Below, piece after piece: positions 1 through 7,916 of a stretch of DNA of 64,000 nucleotides. Origin of the DNA: Geoalkalibacter_A sp034189505. Lineage in GTDB: Bacteria > Desulfobacterota > Desulfuromonadia > Desulfuromonadales > Geoalkalibacteraceae. Numbering within the stretch: position 1 is the first letter of the stretch; each line of letters begins with the position of its first letter. The position numbers were made by a program, and so were the translations under genes. The notes below the pieces were generated by a model that saw only the letters and a list, made by a program, of their open reading frames with translations, was not told the origin of the DNA and did no database searches. The DNA lies in contig JAXHUR010000001.1 of the NCBI GenBank assembly GCA_034189505.1, positions 74,965-138,964 on the forward strand, written 5' to 3'.

Positions 1-580
1 GCAGAGCGCCGGTCACGAGAAGATCGCGATTGAGGCCGGGATAGCGGCCACTGACGTCGTCGACAAGGTCGGCCACCGCCAGGCTGTGCTCCAGCAGTCC
101 GCCAAGGTAGACATGGTGCATGGCCTTTGCCGCCGGGGCCATGACAAAACGCTTGAGAAAATCGTCATCGGCCAGGAAGCTCTCCATCAGGCGGCGCAGA
201 TGGCTGTCACCGATGCTTGCAACTTTGTCGCGCAGCCTGGCCTCCATCTGCGCAGAATCGCGGTCGGAGGTGGGCAGGTAGTCGCCCAGATCGATACTCG
301 CCTCATCGAGGCGCTCAAGATCCTGCACGACCAGTTGCATCTTTCCCATGTAAACGCTCGCCTTGCCGTGAGCGAAAATGAAATCGTCCTTTTCAAAACG
401 GCTGGAGAATTCATCGACCCTGTCCCACACCCGTCCTTCGATCTCACCGGTGCGATCCATGAGCTTGAGAGTCATGTAGGGCTTGCCGTTTTTAGCCATC
501 GCCATGATTTTATCGCGCACCAGAAAGGGACTCTCCACCCAGTCACGTTCCTTTACATCCTTGACATAAACCTGCTTCAC
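1..580 (-). CDS. YhaM-like 3'-5' exoribonuclease (OB-fold + HD), C-terminus cut by window edge
   Basis: Only the first 193 codons are inside the window; the gene runs off the left edge. It starts at a GTG at 580, directly after the TGA of the upstream flavoprotein gene, with a GGAG about 7 bases before it. The N-terminal part (about residues 15-95) looks like an OB-fold nucleic-acid binding domain (for example MTLKLMDRTGEIEGRVWD). It is followed by an HD-domain signature HHVYLGGLLEHSL at about 155-167. The later metal-binding HD of the fold would lie outside the window. In the YhaM/CBF1 family this architecture is a manganese-dependent 3'-5' exoribonuclease; the specific activity here is inferred from family. 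It is the last visible gene of a kinase-flavoprotein-nuclease run. Confidence 0.8.
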   Translation of the reverse strand, partial: MKQVYVKDVKERDWVESPFLVRDKIMAMAKNGKPYMTLKLMDRTGEIEGRVWDRVDEFSSRFEKDDFIFAHGKASVYMGKMQLVVQDLERLDEASIDLGDYLPTSDRDSAQMEARLRDKVASIGDSHLRRLMESFLADDDFLKRFVMAPAAKAMHHVYLGGLLEHSLAVADLVDDVSGRYPGLNRDLLVTGAL

Positions 581-2176
581 TCAAATCTCCTGTTGCTGAA
601 ATTGGGCAATGATCGCATCGGCGATGCGCAAACCATCAAGAGCGGCACTCATGATGCCGCCGGCGTATCCGGCGCCTTCTCCACAGGGATAGAGGCCGGG
701 GTGCGAAACGGATTGGCCACTCGCATCGCGCAGGATGCGCAAAGGCGCAGACGTCCGGGTTTCGACGCCGACAAGGACCGCTTCGGCAGTGATGAAGCCG
801 CGCATGCGCCGATCGAAATGCGGCAGCGCCTCTTGCAGGGCGTGAGTCACAAATGGCGGCAGAACCCCGCCAAGATCCGCCTCAATCACCGCAGGGCGGC
901 AGCTCGAACGCACCGCCCCTTGGCCACGCCCGAGAAAAGCCATCAGATTCTGGGCCGGTGCCCGGTAATTTCGGCCGCCGGCCTGAAATGCAGCCTGCTC
1001 CAGGTTGCGCTGAAAGGCCACCCCGCCCAGGGGGCCTGGTTCGGGAAAGTCTTCGGGGCGCACCGTCACCACAAGAGCACTGTTGGAACGGTCGCCGGCC
1101 CGATTCATATTGCTCATGCCGTTGACCACCAGCGCCCCGGGCTCGCTGGAAGCATTGATAACCACTCCCCCCGGGCACATGCAGAAGGAATATACCCCGC
1201 GCCCATCGGACTTGCGGTTGTAGGTCAACGCGTAGTCGGCGGCACTCAAGCGGGGATGGGAAGACACCCCATACTGAATGCGATTGATGAGCGCAGCTGG
1301 ATGCTCAACCCTGACTCCCACGGCAAAGGGTTTGGGTTCAAGGGCAACACCCGTTGCCACAAGCATATCATAGGTATCGCGGGCACTGTGGCCGGGAGCA
1401 AGCACCAGGGCGTCACAGGGGATTGCCCCGGCGGAACCGATACAGGCCGCACGTACCCGCCCCCTCTGGCACTCCATCCCCGAGAGCCGGGTACGAAACT
1501 GAACCTCAACTCCCTTTTCCTGCAGAGATGCTCGAAAATTTTTCAGAACCGTCCGCAGCCGGTCGGTACCCACATGAGGCTTTGCATCGACCAGTATCTG
1601 CTCGGGAGCGCCGAGTTCCACCAGGGTATCGAGGATAAGGCGCATGGCGGAATGGTTGAGACGGGTGGTCAGTTTGCCGTCTGAAAAAGTTCCCGCGCCC
1701 CCCTCGCCGAACTGCACATTGCTCTCCGGGTCAAGATGGCCGTTCTGCCAGAATGCGCCGACATGGCGTACCCGTTCTTCCACTGCGCATCCGCGCTCCA
1801 ACAGGGTCACCGGCACCCCGGCGCAGGCCAGGCGCCACGCGGAAAACAGGCCGGCCGGCCCCATTCCTACCACAACGGCCCGCCGCTGTGTATCAAGACG
1901 CGGTATGTCCGGGTGTGCAATCGGCTGAACCTCAGCCAGCTTCGCAACGCGACGGCATTCCAGGCCGGCGGCAACGATGTCATCCACCCGGAACTCAACG
2001 GTATAAACGACAAACAGAGCCGGACGCTTGCGCGCATCCACCGCCCTGCGTGCTATCGTCAGATCTGCAACACACTCCGGCGAAATGCCGCAAATCCGGG
2101 CTGTTTCCAGGCGCAGATGACGCTCATCATCGCGCTCGAGGGGCAGGCGTATGTCGCTGAGTCGCCACCGCCTCAC
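581..2176 (-). CDS. COG2509-type FAD-dependent dehydrogenase
   Basis: A 531-residue flavoprotein of the uncharacterised NAD(FAD)-utilising dehydrogenase family COG2509. Residues about 1-95 form the small N-terminal domain usual for the family. A Rossmann dinucleotide-binding motif follows (VVVGMGPAGLFSAWRLA, glycines at 104-109, then LLERG). The segment FGEGGAGTFSDGKLTTR near 157 and the C-terminal GLYPCGEGAGYAGGI are typical of this group. The physiological substrate is not known for the family. The start codon is GTG without a strong ribosome-binding site, so the N-terminus could be slightly off. It lies 34 bases after the hybrid kinase and abuts the downstream nuclease gene. A long antisense ORF across this gene is judged a shadow. 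Confidence 0.85.
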   Translation of the reverse strand: MRRWRLSDIRLPLERDDERHLRLETARICGISPECVADLTIARRAVDARKRPALFVVYTVEFRVDDIVAAGLECRRVAKLAEVQPIAHPDIPRLDTQRRAVVVGMGPAGLFSAWRLACAGVPVTLLERGCAVEERVRHVGAFWQNGHLDPESNVQFGEGGAGTFSDGKLTTRLNHSAMRLILDTLVELGAPEQILVDAKPHVGTDRLRTVLKNFRASLQEKGVEVQFRTRLSGMECQRGRVRAACIGSAGAIPCDALVLAPGHSARDTYDMLVATGVALEPKPFAVGVRVEHPAALINRIQYGVSSHPRLSAADYALTYNRKSDGRGVYSFCMCPGGVVINASSEPGALVVNGMSNMNRAGDRSNSALVVTVRPEDFPEPGPLGGVAFQRNLEQAAFQAGGRNYRAPAQNLMAFLGRGQGAVRSSCRPAVIEADLGGVLPPFVTHALQEALPHFDRRMRGFITAEAVLVGVETRTSAPLRILRDASGQSVSHPGLYPCGEGAGYAGGIMSAALDGLRIADAIIAQFQQQEI

Positions 2177-2210
2177 AATTCGACCACTCCGGATTGAGCC
2201 CGACCGAAAT

Positions 2211-3431
2211 TCACGCGGCAGCCACCGGAAACAGGATGTGAAAAGTCGTGCCGTCGCCCTCGTGATTTTCTACATTGATACGCCCGCCGTAACCCTTGAC
2301 AATACGCAGAACGACTGAAAGCCCCAGCCCGGTGCCACGCTCCTTGGTGGTGAAAAAGGGATCAAAGATACAGTAAAGATTTTCGTCGGGGATCCCGCCC
2401 CCCGTATCGGAGATCTTGATGTGAAGCGTCTCTTCGGCTTGGTACATCGCAACCCGCAGCGTCCCTCCCTCCGGCATCTCGTGCAGCGAATTGACAATAA
2501 TATTGTTGAAAACCTGGGAAATCTCGTGGGGATCCGCGTCAAGCTCCGGGACATCAGAAGAAATCTCCGTCTCCACTCTGATATTCTGCATCTTGATCTG
2601 CGGTTCGAATATTTCCAGGCAGTTTTCGATCTGCCGGACCAGGTTTACGCGCTGCAGCGTGACATGGGGCTTTTTGCTCGCGTCGAGCAGCTTGACCAGA
2701 ATCGCATCGATCCGATCAACCTCACGGATGATTTTAGCCGGATACTCTTTGAGGTCGGCGCATTGAAAAACAGATGACTTGAGAATCTGGGCAAACAGGC
2801 TGATGGAATTGAGGGGGTTGCGGATCTCATGCGCCATGCCGGCGGAGAGGTGTCCCAAAGCGGCCAGTTTCTCGGCCTGGATAATTTCCATCTGGGCTTT
2901 TTCCAGTTCAGCGCTTTTCTCCGCGACACGCCGCTCAAGTTCCTGGTTCCACTCCTCGATTTCGCGCAGCAGCCTTTCACGCTCTTCACGCAATTCCTTG
3001 TTGTGAAGTTCGATACGGCGGATGCGCAGGACATTTTTAATCCGGTCGAGCAGGTCCTGGTTGTTGAACGGCTTGAGGATATAGTCGGAGGCACCGGCCT
3101 TCATCAGCTCGACGGCGATCTCCTCGCTGCCTTTGCCGGTGAACATGATGACATAGGTGCGGGGGTACTGTTCCCGGATCTGCTTCAGAGCGGTCATCCC
3201 GTCCATGACCGGCATCATGTAGTCGAGCAGAACCAGGCTGATCTCTTCGCGGGAAAGAAGCTCAAGGCCCTCTTCGCCGCTTTCGGCCGTAAGAACCTCG
3301 AACCCCCGGTTGCGCAGAATCATGGAAGTCAGCTGCAGAATGACCCGCTCGTCGTCTATGACAAGAATTTTTTCAGGCGCTTCACTCAAGGAACCATCCA
3401 CCGAACGTATTGAAAATCCGGCTGTCAGCAT
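2211..3431 (-). CDS. Hybrid REC-histidine kinase
   Basis: A response-regulator receiver domain comes first (about residues 20-135, phospho-acceptor D70 in LVLLDYMMPVMDG, conserved lysine in YILKPF). It is followed by a coiled coil (about 138-190, EEWNQELERRVAEKSAELEK), a HisKA dimerisation box with H201 in GMAHEIRNPLNSI, and an HATPase domain with the G boxes DTGGGIPDENL and GTGLGLSVV. There is no membrane segment, so it is a soluble kinase, probably driven by phosphorelay into its receiver. The reading frame stays open up to 3506, but a terminator hairpin lies there. The coordinate given is the first ATG after it; GTG at 3401 or TTG at 3389 would fit better if the candidate promoter at 3427-3456 is used. 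Confidence 0.85.
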   Translation of the reverse strand: MLTAGFSIRSVDGSLSEAPEKILVIDDERVILQLTSMILRNRGFEVLTAESGEEGLELLSREEISLVLLDYMMPVMDGMTALKQIREQYPRTYVIMFTGKGSEEIAVELMKAGASDYILKPFNNQDLLDRIKNVLRIRRIELHNKELREERERLLREIEEWNQELERRVAEKSAELEKAQMEIIQAEKLAALGHLSAGMAHEIRNPLNSISLFAQILKSSVFQCADLKEYPAKIIREVDRIDAILVKLLDASKKPHVTLQRVNLVRQIENCLEIFEPQIKMQNIRVETEISSDVPELDADPHEISQVFNNIIVNSLHEMPEGGTLRVAMYQAEETLHIKISDTGGGIPDENLYCIFDPFFTTKERGTGLGLSVVLRIVKGYGGRINVENHEGDGTTFHILFPVAAA

Positions 3432-3456
3432 ACATTGGGTCCGCGTCGGTTGACAA
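3427..3456 (-). promoter_or_regulatory. Candidate sigma70 promoter for the hybrid kinase gene
   Basis: On the minus strand TTGTCA and TATGCT are separated by 18 bases, just downstream of the terminator that ends the preceding gene. The -10 box overlaps the ATG at 3431, which is why translation may really start at GTG 3401 or TTG 3389. Assigned by eye only. Confidence 0.35.
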
Positions 3457-3472
3457 GGGCAAACCTGAATCG

Positions 3473-3498
3473 AAAAAGGCAGCCGTAGCTGCCTTTTC
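3473..3498 (-). terminator. Rho-independent terminator after the Usp gene
   Basis: A perfect 10-bp stem AAAAGGCAGC/GCTGCCTTTT with a 4-base loop is followed on the minus strand by a run of T. It lies about 37 bases behind the stop of the universal stress protein gene and separates that operon from the kinase gene. The A/T-rich ends make it potentially bidirectional. Confidence 0.85.
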
Positions 3499-3534
3499 TG
3501 AATCACTGGTTATAAGGTCGGGTGCTTGTGGCGA

Positions 3535-3984
3535 TCATTCTTCGTTGATACGAATCGTCATGACCGGCACATTCGATTTTCGCACCACTTTTTCAGCCGT
3601 ACTGCCGAACAGAACGTGATCGAGCCCGGTCCGTCCGTGAGTCCCCATGACAATCAGGTCGGCCTGCTGCTCATCAGCTTTCTTGATGATTTCGTCATAG
3701 GGGATGCCGGGCAGAATAAACGATTGATAATTTTTAAAGTCGCCCAGGCGGGTGCGACAAAACTTTTCCATCATTTTCTGAGCACCCTGCTGAATCTCTT
3801 CCTCAAGCTTTTCAAAAGAGATGTGGGGGACATAGAACCCTCTCAGATCGACAGGCTCGTTGATGACATGAACCAGCAGAAGGCTCGCGTCATATTTCCT
3901 GGCCAGTGAGAAGGCATACTGAAACGCATAATCGGAGCTTTCTGAAAAATCGGTGGCGTACAGAATGTTTTTGAATTCCCTCAT
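3535..3984 (-). CDS. Universal stress protein (UspA family)
   Basis: A single Usp domain of 149 residues. It begins MREFKNILYATDFSESS and ends with the ATP-binding pattern G-x2-G-x9-G-S/T (GTHGRTGLDHVLFGST), followed by a hydrophobic strand, so it probably belongs to the ATP-binding Usp subgroup. The start at 3984 was chosen over an in-frame ATG nine codons upstream because GGGAGA sits about 8 bases before it. The gene follows the single-domain response regulator by 36 bases and shares its promoter. The pair is plausibly part of a stress or redox response, but the sequence does not show the signal. Confidence 0.9.
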   Translation of the reverse strand: MREFKNILYATDFSESSDYAFQYAFSLARKYDASLLLVHVINEPVDLRGFYVPHISFEKLEEEIQQGAQKMMEKFCRTRLGDFKNYQSFILPGIPYDEIIKKADEQQADLIVMGTHGRTGLDHVLFGSTAEKVVRKSNVPVMTIRINEE

Positions 3985-4020
3985 GACATTGTCTCCCATG
4001 GCCGGAACCAATCGCCCTTT

Positions 4021-4404
4021 TCAGACACTGGCCTGATTGTTCTGGCTGAAAAGTTTGTTCATGACTGACTTGAGTTCATCGATTTTCACAGGTTTGTTGA
4101 TATATTCGAAAGCCCCCAGGTTCATGGCTTCCAGGTAAGACTCCACACCACCATAGGCAGTAATCATGATGACATTGATGCCGGGATGGCTCCGGTGAAG
4201 TTCGCGCAGAAAAACCATGCCGTTCATACCCGGCATGTGGATATCGCTGATCACCAGGCTCACCCTGTGGTCGCGGATATAATCGAGCGCCTCTGCGCCA
4301 TCGCAGACGCTATCCACATCATAGCCTTCCTGCGACAACAGTCGGCTGAGTCCGATACGGGCGTTTTCTTCATCGTCGACAATAAGAATTTTCCCCATAT
4401 GCAT
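4021..4404 (-). CDS. Single-domain (CheY-like) response regulator
   Basis: A receiver domain only, 127 residues. It carries the acidic pair DD at 10-11, phospho-acceptor D54 (LVISDIHMPGMNG), a T/S switch region (MITAYGG) and the conserved lysine in INKPVK. There is no output domain, so it acts by protein-protein contact or as a phosphorelay intermediate. It is the first gene of a two-gene unit with the Usp downstream. The nearby REC-kinase (2211-3431) is a possible partner by proximity only. Confidence 0.9.
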   Translation of the reverse strand: MHMGKILIVDDEENARIGLSRLLSQEGYDVDSVCDGAEALDYIRDHRVSLVISDIHMPGMNGMVFLRELHRSHPGINVIMITAYGGVESYLEAMNLGAFEYINKPVKIDELKSVMNKLFSQNNQASV

Positions 4405-4511
4405 GTCTAAAAAAGAACTCCCTGAACCTGATTTTCATAACAGCAATAAAAAAAGTCCGGAAAAGTGTTCGTATCGTAGCCGACTAACCCGGCAATCTTG
4501 AACTATTTGTC

Positions 4512-4539
4512 AGTCTACCACGGGCCAAACGCCTGTCAA
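4512..4539 (-). promoter_or_regulatory. Candidate sigma70 promoter for response regulator-Usp unit
   Basis: In the 277-base gap between the purine nucleoside phosphorylase stop and the response regulator start, the minus strand reads TTGACA, 16 bases, TAGACT. The -35 is perfect and the -10 keeps the important T, A and T. The rest of this gap is A/T-rich, and I see nothing else in it. Confidence 0.55.
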
Positions 4540-4681
4540 GCGGCCCAAAACCTTATTATGCCTTAAATTGTAAACAATAAAATCGCAGCTGCTTTTTTAC
4601 AGCATTTTTTCGGAAAGCCATTGTCCTCATTCCAGGACTGCAGGTCCCGCAAACGAGAAGTCCTCTCTGAAAGCCGGTTTT

Positions 4682-5536
4682 TTATTGCCGTTGCACGAGG
4701 GAACATTCATTCACCGAGCGCCAGCAATCGACCAGAGCGCTAACCAGTTCACTACACAAACCGGACGCCTTGTCTCCCGCCGCAAGCACATCCTCGTGAG
4801 ACAACGGCACATCGGCAACGCCGGCCGCATAGTTGGAAATCAGACTGAGAGCGACAACTTCAAGGCCGCGATAACAGGCCATAATGGCCTCGGGCACCGT
4901 TGACATGGAAACAGCGTGACCACCAAGCACCTCGATCATGCGCACCTCAGCCGGGGTTTCATAACTGGGCCCCGGCAAAGAGGCCAGGACCCCTGAATGA
5001 ATCCGGATGCCCAGGCTTTGCATACGGAGATTCAGCGCAAGGTATAAATCCTTTCGGTACAGGCGACTCAGGTCGATAAACGCATCATGGAGCCCCCGCA
5101 GAGGGTTGTCACCAGTCAGGTTGAGGTGATCCTCGATGAACATGAAATCACCGGGCTGAAAATGGGCGGAGACACCGCCTGCCGCGTTCGTCAGAAGCAG
5201 GCGGGGACACCCCAGTTCGGCGGCCAATTCCACCGGCCGGACCACCTCGCAAGCACGGTACCCCTCATACAGGTGAAAGCGTCCCTGGAAAACCAGCAGC
5301 CGCCAGCCATTGAAAGTTCCAGCCCAAAGGCGGGAGCCGTGCCCGGCGACAGAAACAGCGCCGAATCCGGGGATATCGTGATAGGAGACGGATTGGGCGT
5401 CCTCCAGCCGGTCTACCAACCCTCCCCATCCCGACCCCAGCACAACAGCCATATCGAGGACAGAGTCGGATTGAAGAGCAAAACGCTCTTTGACATAGGC
5501 GGCGGCGAGAGAGAGCTGATTATATTCAGAGCTCAT
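4682..5536 (-). CDS. Purine nucleoside phosphorylase (PNP-I, PunA/DeoD2 type)
   Basis: A 284-residue trimeric-type purine nucleoside phosphorylase, which splits inosine and guanosine with phosphate into base and ribose-1-phosphate. Family signatures are VVLGSGWGGLVDRL near the N-terminus (phosphate loop), GRFHLYEGY, LLLTNAAGGV, GPSYETPAEVRM and VSMSTVPEAIMA, and the base-site segment LISNYAAGV. The start ATG overlaps the stop of the upstream zinc-ribbon/receiver gene (ATGA), so the two are probably translationally coupled. This is one of several purine salvage genes in the window (mtnP, PfkB kinase, deoB, NCS2 permease). Confidence 0.93.
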   Translation of the reverse strand: MSSEYNQLSLAAAYVKERFALQSDSVLDMAVVLGSGWGGLVDRLEDAQSVSYHDIPGFGAVSVAGHGSRLWAGTFNGWRLLVFQGRFHLYEGYRACEVVRPVELAAELGCPRLLLTNAAGGVSAHFQPGDFMFIEDHLNLTGDNPLRGLHDAFIDLSRLYRKDLYLALNLRMQSLGIRIHSGVLASLPGPSYETPAEVRMIEVLGGHAVSMSTVPEAIMACYRGLEVVALSLISNYAAGVADVPLSHEDVLAAGDKASGLCSELVSALVDCWRSVNECSLVQRQ

Positions 5537-6087
5537 GATGAAAGGCCGAGGAGATGGTTGACCCGCTGGAGAAAAAAGTCAGGCGTGAATGACTTGCCGA
5601 TAAAATCGTCGGCTCCCGCCTGTTGAGCGGCATCCTGATCGACCTCTTTGCGGAAAACTCCGCTCATGGCAAGAATGCGCGTATCGCGCAGAGCGGCACG
5701 GCGGCGGATGGCCCTCATCAACTCATACCCGTTCATTTCGGGGAGGTTCAGATCAAGGATAACCAGGTCGGGGCGGAACTGTTCAATGATACGCAAACCC
5801 TCGACACCATCAGCCGCTTCGTGAAAATCGGGATTGAGAGGAGCCAGCACATCACGAATCATTTCGCGAAAGTAGCGTGCATCTTCAACAAGTACCACTC
5901 TGGGGCGGGGTTTCTGCAAATCGGGGGAGGCGGACTTTGGCGAGACACTGGTTTTGGCCGCCAGATCCATGGCAACCTGCACTGGAAAGATGTCGTTGCA
6001 TTTCGGGCATCGCACCCGGGCTCCGGCCCGGACCTTTTCATTCCTGATCCGATAGCGTGCTCCGCATTGTGGGCATCTGAACTGCAT
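5533..6087 (-). CDS. Response regulator with N-terminal MJ0042-type zinc ribbon
   Basis: A two-domain protein of 184 residues. Residues 1-37 form a zinc ribbon of the MJ0042/zinc_ribbon_4 kind with CxxC pairs C5/C8 and C27/C30 (FRCPQCGARYRI and VRCPKC). After a short linker comes a receiver domain (about 63-180) with D112 in LVILDLNLPEMNG and a lysine in IGKSF. There is no obvious DNA-binding output unless the ribbon serves as one. It sits between rodZ and the purine nucleoside phosphorylase, overlapping the latter by 4 bases. Its cognate kinase is not evident. Confidence 0.85.
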   Translation of the reverse strand: MQFRCPQCGARYRIRNEKVRAGARVRCPKCNDIFPVQVAMDLAAKTSVSPKSASPDLQKPRPRVVLVEDARYFREMIRDVLAPLNPDFHEAADGVEGLRIIEQFRPDLVILDLNLPEMNGYELMRAIRRRAALRDTRILAMSGVFRKEVDQDAAQQAGADDFIGKSFTPDFFLQRVNHLLGLSS

Positions 6088-6109
6088 TTATATCACCTGC
6101 CGGAGAGAA

Positions 6110-6991
6110 TCATTCCCCCGTGGTTATGAGAATTTTCGAATGGTTGCCGAAATCGAGCGATTGATCTCCGAGCAGCACAGCGACCGATTCGGGCTGCTCG
6201 ACAATCAGCTCGGCCTGCTGCTGTATCCGCCATGTCAGTACAGAGCCTTCACGCAGCGCATAATGCTGCCGCGGTCGCTGGTCGATGGCCACCTCGAGCT
6301 GTGTCGCGGCAACGGCCCGGATTTTCAAAGTGGCTCCAGGAGTCACCGGAGGCGGAGAGAAAAAATCAGCGGGGTCGGAGGCTGGCTTTTCGTTGATGGG
6401 ACCGGCCGTCCCAGGGTGAATAATGGCGGAAAGATCCTGCGCCGGGTCTGTGCTTTCCGGCGGCGCTCCACCCTCAGTCTCCGCTACCGTGCCGGCATCA
6501 GAAGATGGCGATGAGGCTCCATTCTGCACAGGATCCCCTGTTCCGGGGGCATCCACCGGCACCTGTGACTCGGGGCGAACGCCTATGACACCGGGTTTCT
6601 GAGTCAGAAAATAACCGACCGCCAATCCAATGAGAATCAGCGCCGCAATACCCAGAAAAAGCAACAGAGACCGCCGGGTGGAACTGCGTTGAACCGGCTG
6701 GACCAGCCCCGTCTCGATACGGCGCAGTTCGCTGTCGACATCGGCCACGGCAGGGCGCTGCTGCTGATAGATGTCGAGCAGAGTTTCGGAGTCAAGCCCC
6801 AGAAATTCACTGTAGTTGCGCAGAAACCCTTTAACGTAGGTTTCCGCTGGGAACTCCTCGAACCGCCCCTCTTCCAAAGCTTCGAGAAAAGCAGTTCGCA
6901 TGCGGGTCTGCCGTGCGACATCGTCCAGAGACAATTGGCGCTCTCTGCGGCGGTTTTTTAAAATATCACCGTAAAATTCGGTTTCACTCAT
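6110..6991 (-). CDS. rodZ: RodZ-like helix-turn-helix membrane protein
   Basis: A 293-residue bitopic protein. The N-terminal Xre-like HTH (about residues 8-75, SLDDVARQTRMRTAFLEALE then YVKGFLRNYSEFLGLD) is the RodZ cytoplasmic domain that binds MreB. One transmembrane helix lies at about 108-129. A Pro/Ser/Thr-rich periplasmic linker follows, then a C-terminal DUF4115-type beta domain (about 215-290). RodZ anchors MreB to the membrane and helps keep rod shape; mreBCD, PBP2 and rodA are present at 53-58.5 kb. It follows a pilF-like gene, matching the pilF-rodZ order common in Proteobacteria. Confidence 0.88.
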   Translation of the reverse strand: MSETEFYGDILKNRRRERQLSLDDVARQTRMRTAFLEALEEGRFEEFPAETYVKGFLRNYSEFLGLDSETLLDIYQQQRPAVADVDSELRRIETGLVQPVQRSSTRRSLLLFLGIAALILIGLAVGYFLTQKPGVIGVRPESQVPVDAPGTGDPVQNGASSPSSDAGTVAETEGGAPPESTDPAQDLSAIIHPGTAGPINEKPASDPADFFSPPPVTPGATLKIRAVAATQLEVAIDQRPRQHYALREGSVLTWRIQQQAELIVEQPESVAVLLGDQSLDFGNHSKILITTGE

Positions 6992-7046
6992 AGCTACGCC
7001 AGGGTCAGGGTGATAGCAGCTGGATGAATTGAACCAGCTGCTTTTT

Positions 7047-7799
7047 TCACAAAAGCTTCAAATAGTTTTCAGCCTTGCGTGACAATTCCGAATCGGGTCG
7101 CAGAGAGATCACTTTTTCAAAAGCCTCTCGGGCTTTGCCGTCATCCTTGCGTTTCATGTAAGCCAGCCCCAATTGGTAATAAGCCTCGGCATATCCGGTA
7201 TCAATTCTGGTGGCTTCAAGAAAAGACTCAATCGCAGGCCCCGGCCGGCCCAAGGACTGATAAGCTCGCCCCATATGCAGATGAGCAGGTGCATAACGGC
7301 GATTTTTTTCAAGGGCCTGCTGGAAATATTCGATGGCTTCCAGAGGCTCTCCTTTTTCCACCAGGGCCGTGCCCGCTCCGGTGAAAGCGACCTCCGGCTG
7401 GGCAAACAACAGATCTCCAGCGGCAAGACTAAAATATTCTACCGCATCATCCCAGCGCTGCATATCGAGATAAAGTGCGCCGAGATTATTGTAACAACCC
7501 GGATCCCCGCCGGAGAGCCGCACCGCCTCGAGGTAATGTTTCTCAGCTTCAGGGTAGGCTTTTTTCAGATGATACGCCTGCGCCAGAACTTCTTGGTAAT
7601 CGGCATTGCGCGGGTCAAGCTCGACCACCTTGAGAAATTCCTGCAATGCCGCTGTAACGTTGGGTTCTCGCAGGTAGCTGACCCCCAGGGCATAGTGCGT
7701 GCGGGCCTCCTGCCGTTCCTGTTTGGCAGGGGCGCATCCCCACAGAAGCATCACGGCAGCCACAAGAATCATCACGCGGGCAAATCGGACCACAGGCAT
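7047..7799 (-). CDS. PilF/PilW-like TPR lipoprotein
   Basis: A 250-residue outer-membrane-type lipoprotein. It has a signal peptide with lipobox LLWGC (C22), followed by about six tetratricopeptide repeats covering the rest (for example AALQEFLKVVELDPRNADY, CYNNLGALYLDMQRWDDAVE). The family includes the type IV pilotin PilF/PilW, which helps assemble the secretin. Placement directly before rodZ and downstream of rlmN and ndk supports that assignment, since pilF-rodZ is a conserved neighbourhood. No other pilus genes are in the window, so the pilus role is an inference. A stem-loop repeat (7867-7904) lies in the leader between it and the preceding gene. Confidence 0.78.
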   Translation of the reverse strand: MPVVRFARVMILVAAVMLLWGCAPAKQERQEARTHYALGVSYLREPNVTAALQEFLKVVELDPRNADYQEVLAQAYHLKKAYPEAEKHYLEAVRLSGGDPGCYNNLGALYLDMQRWDDAVEYFSLAAGDLLFAQPEVAFTGAGTALVEKGEPLEAIEYFQQALEKNRRYAPAHLHMGRAYQSLGRPGPAIESFLEATRIDTGYAEAYYQLGLAYMKRKDDGKAREAFEKVISLRPDSELSRKAENYLKLL

Positions 7800-7866
7800 C
7801 TCCTTGAAAATCAGGCACCCTAAGCGGCGTCCTGAATGGGAAAAATATCTCGTCTCCAGGGATCAA

Positions 7867-7904
7867 TTCACCTCGCAGGAGCCATACTCCCATGCTGAAC
7901 AGTT
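7867..7904 (-). repeat. Dispersed stem-loop repeat, copy A
   Basis: On the minus strand this reads AACTGTTCAGC, ATGGGAG, TATG, CTCCTGCG, AGGTGAA. It can fold into a hairpin (GGGAG/CTCC core with wobble pairs outside, flanked by TTCA/TGAA). Two further copies with the same leader and GGG/CCC hairpin lie at 19644-19683 and 26850-26883. Each is immediately 3' of a minus-strand gene and 5' of the next. Here it lies between the 181-aa unknown gene and the pilF-like gene. It has no T-run, so it is not a classical terminator. Confidence 0.6.
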
Positions 7905-7916
7905 GCGTCTCGCAGT

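Noticed and set aside
86..1684. 532-codon plus-strand ORF
   Set aside because: It lies antisense to the COG2509 flavoprotein and the YhaM-like gene, both of which have clear motifs; the translation has no recognisable domain. It is a GC-rich shadow frame.
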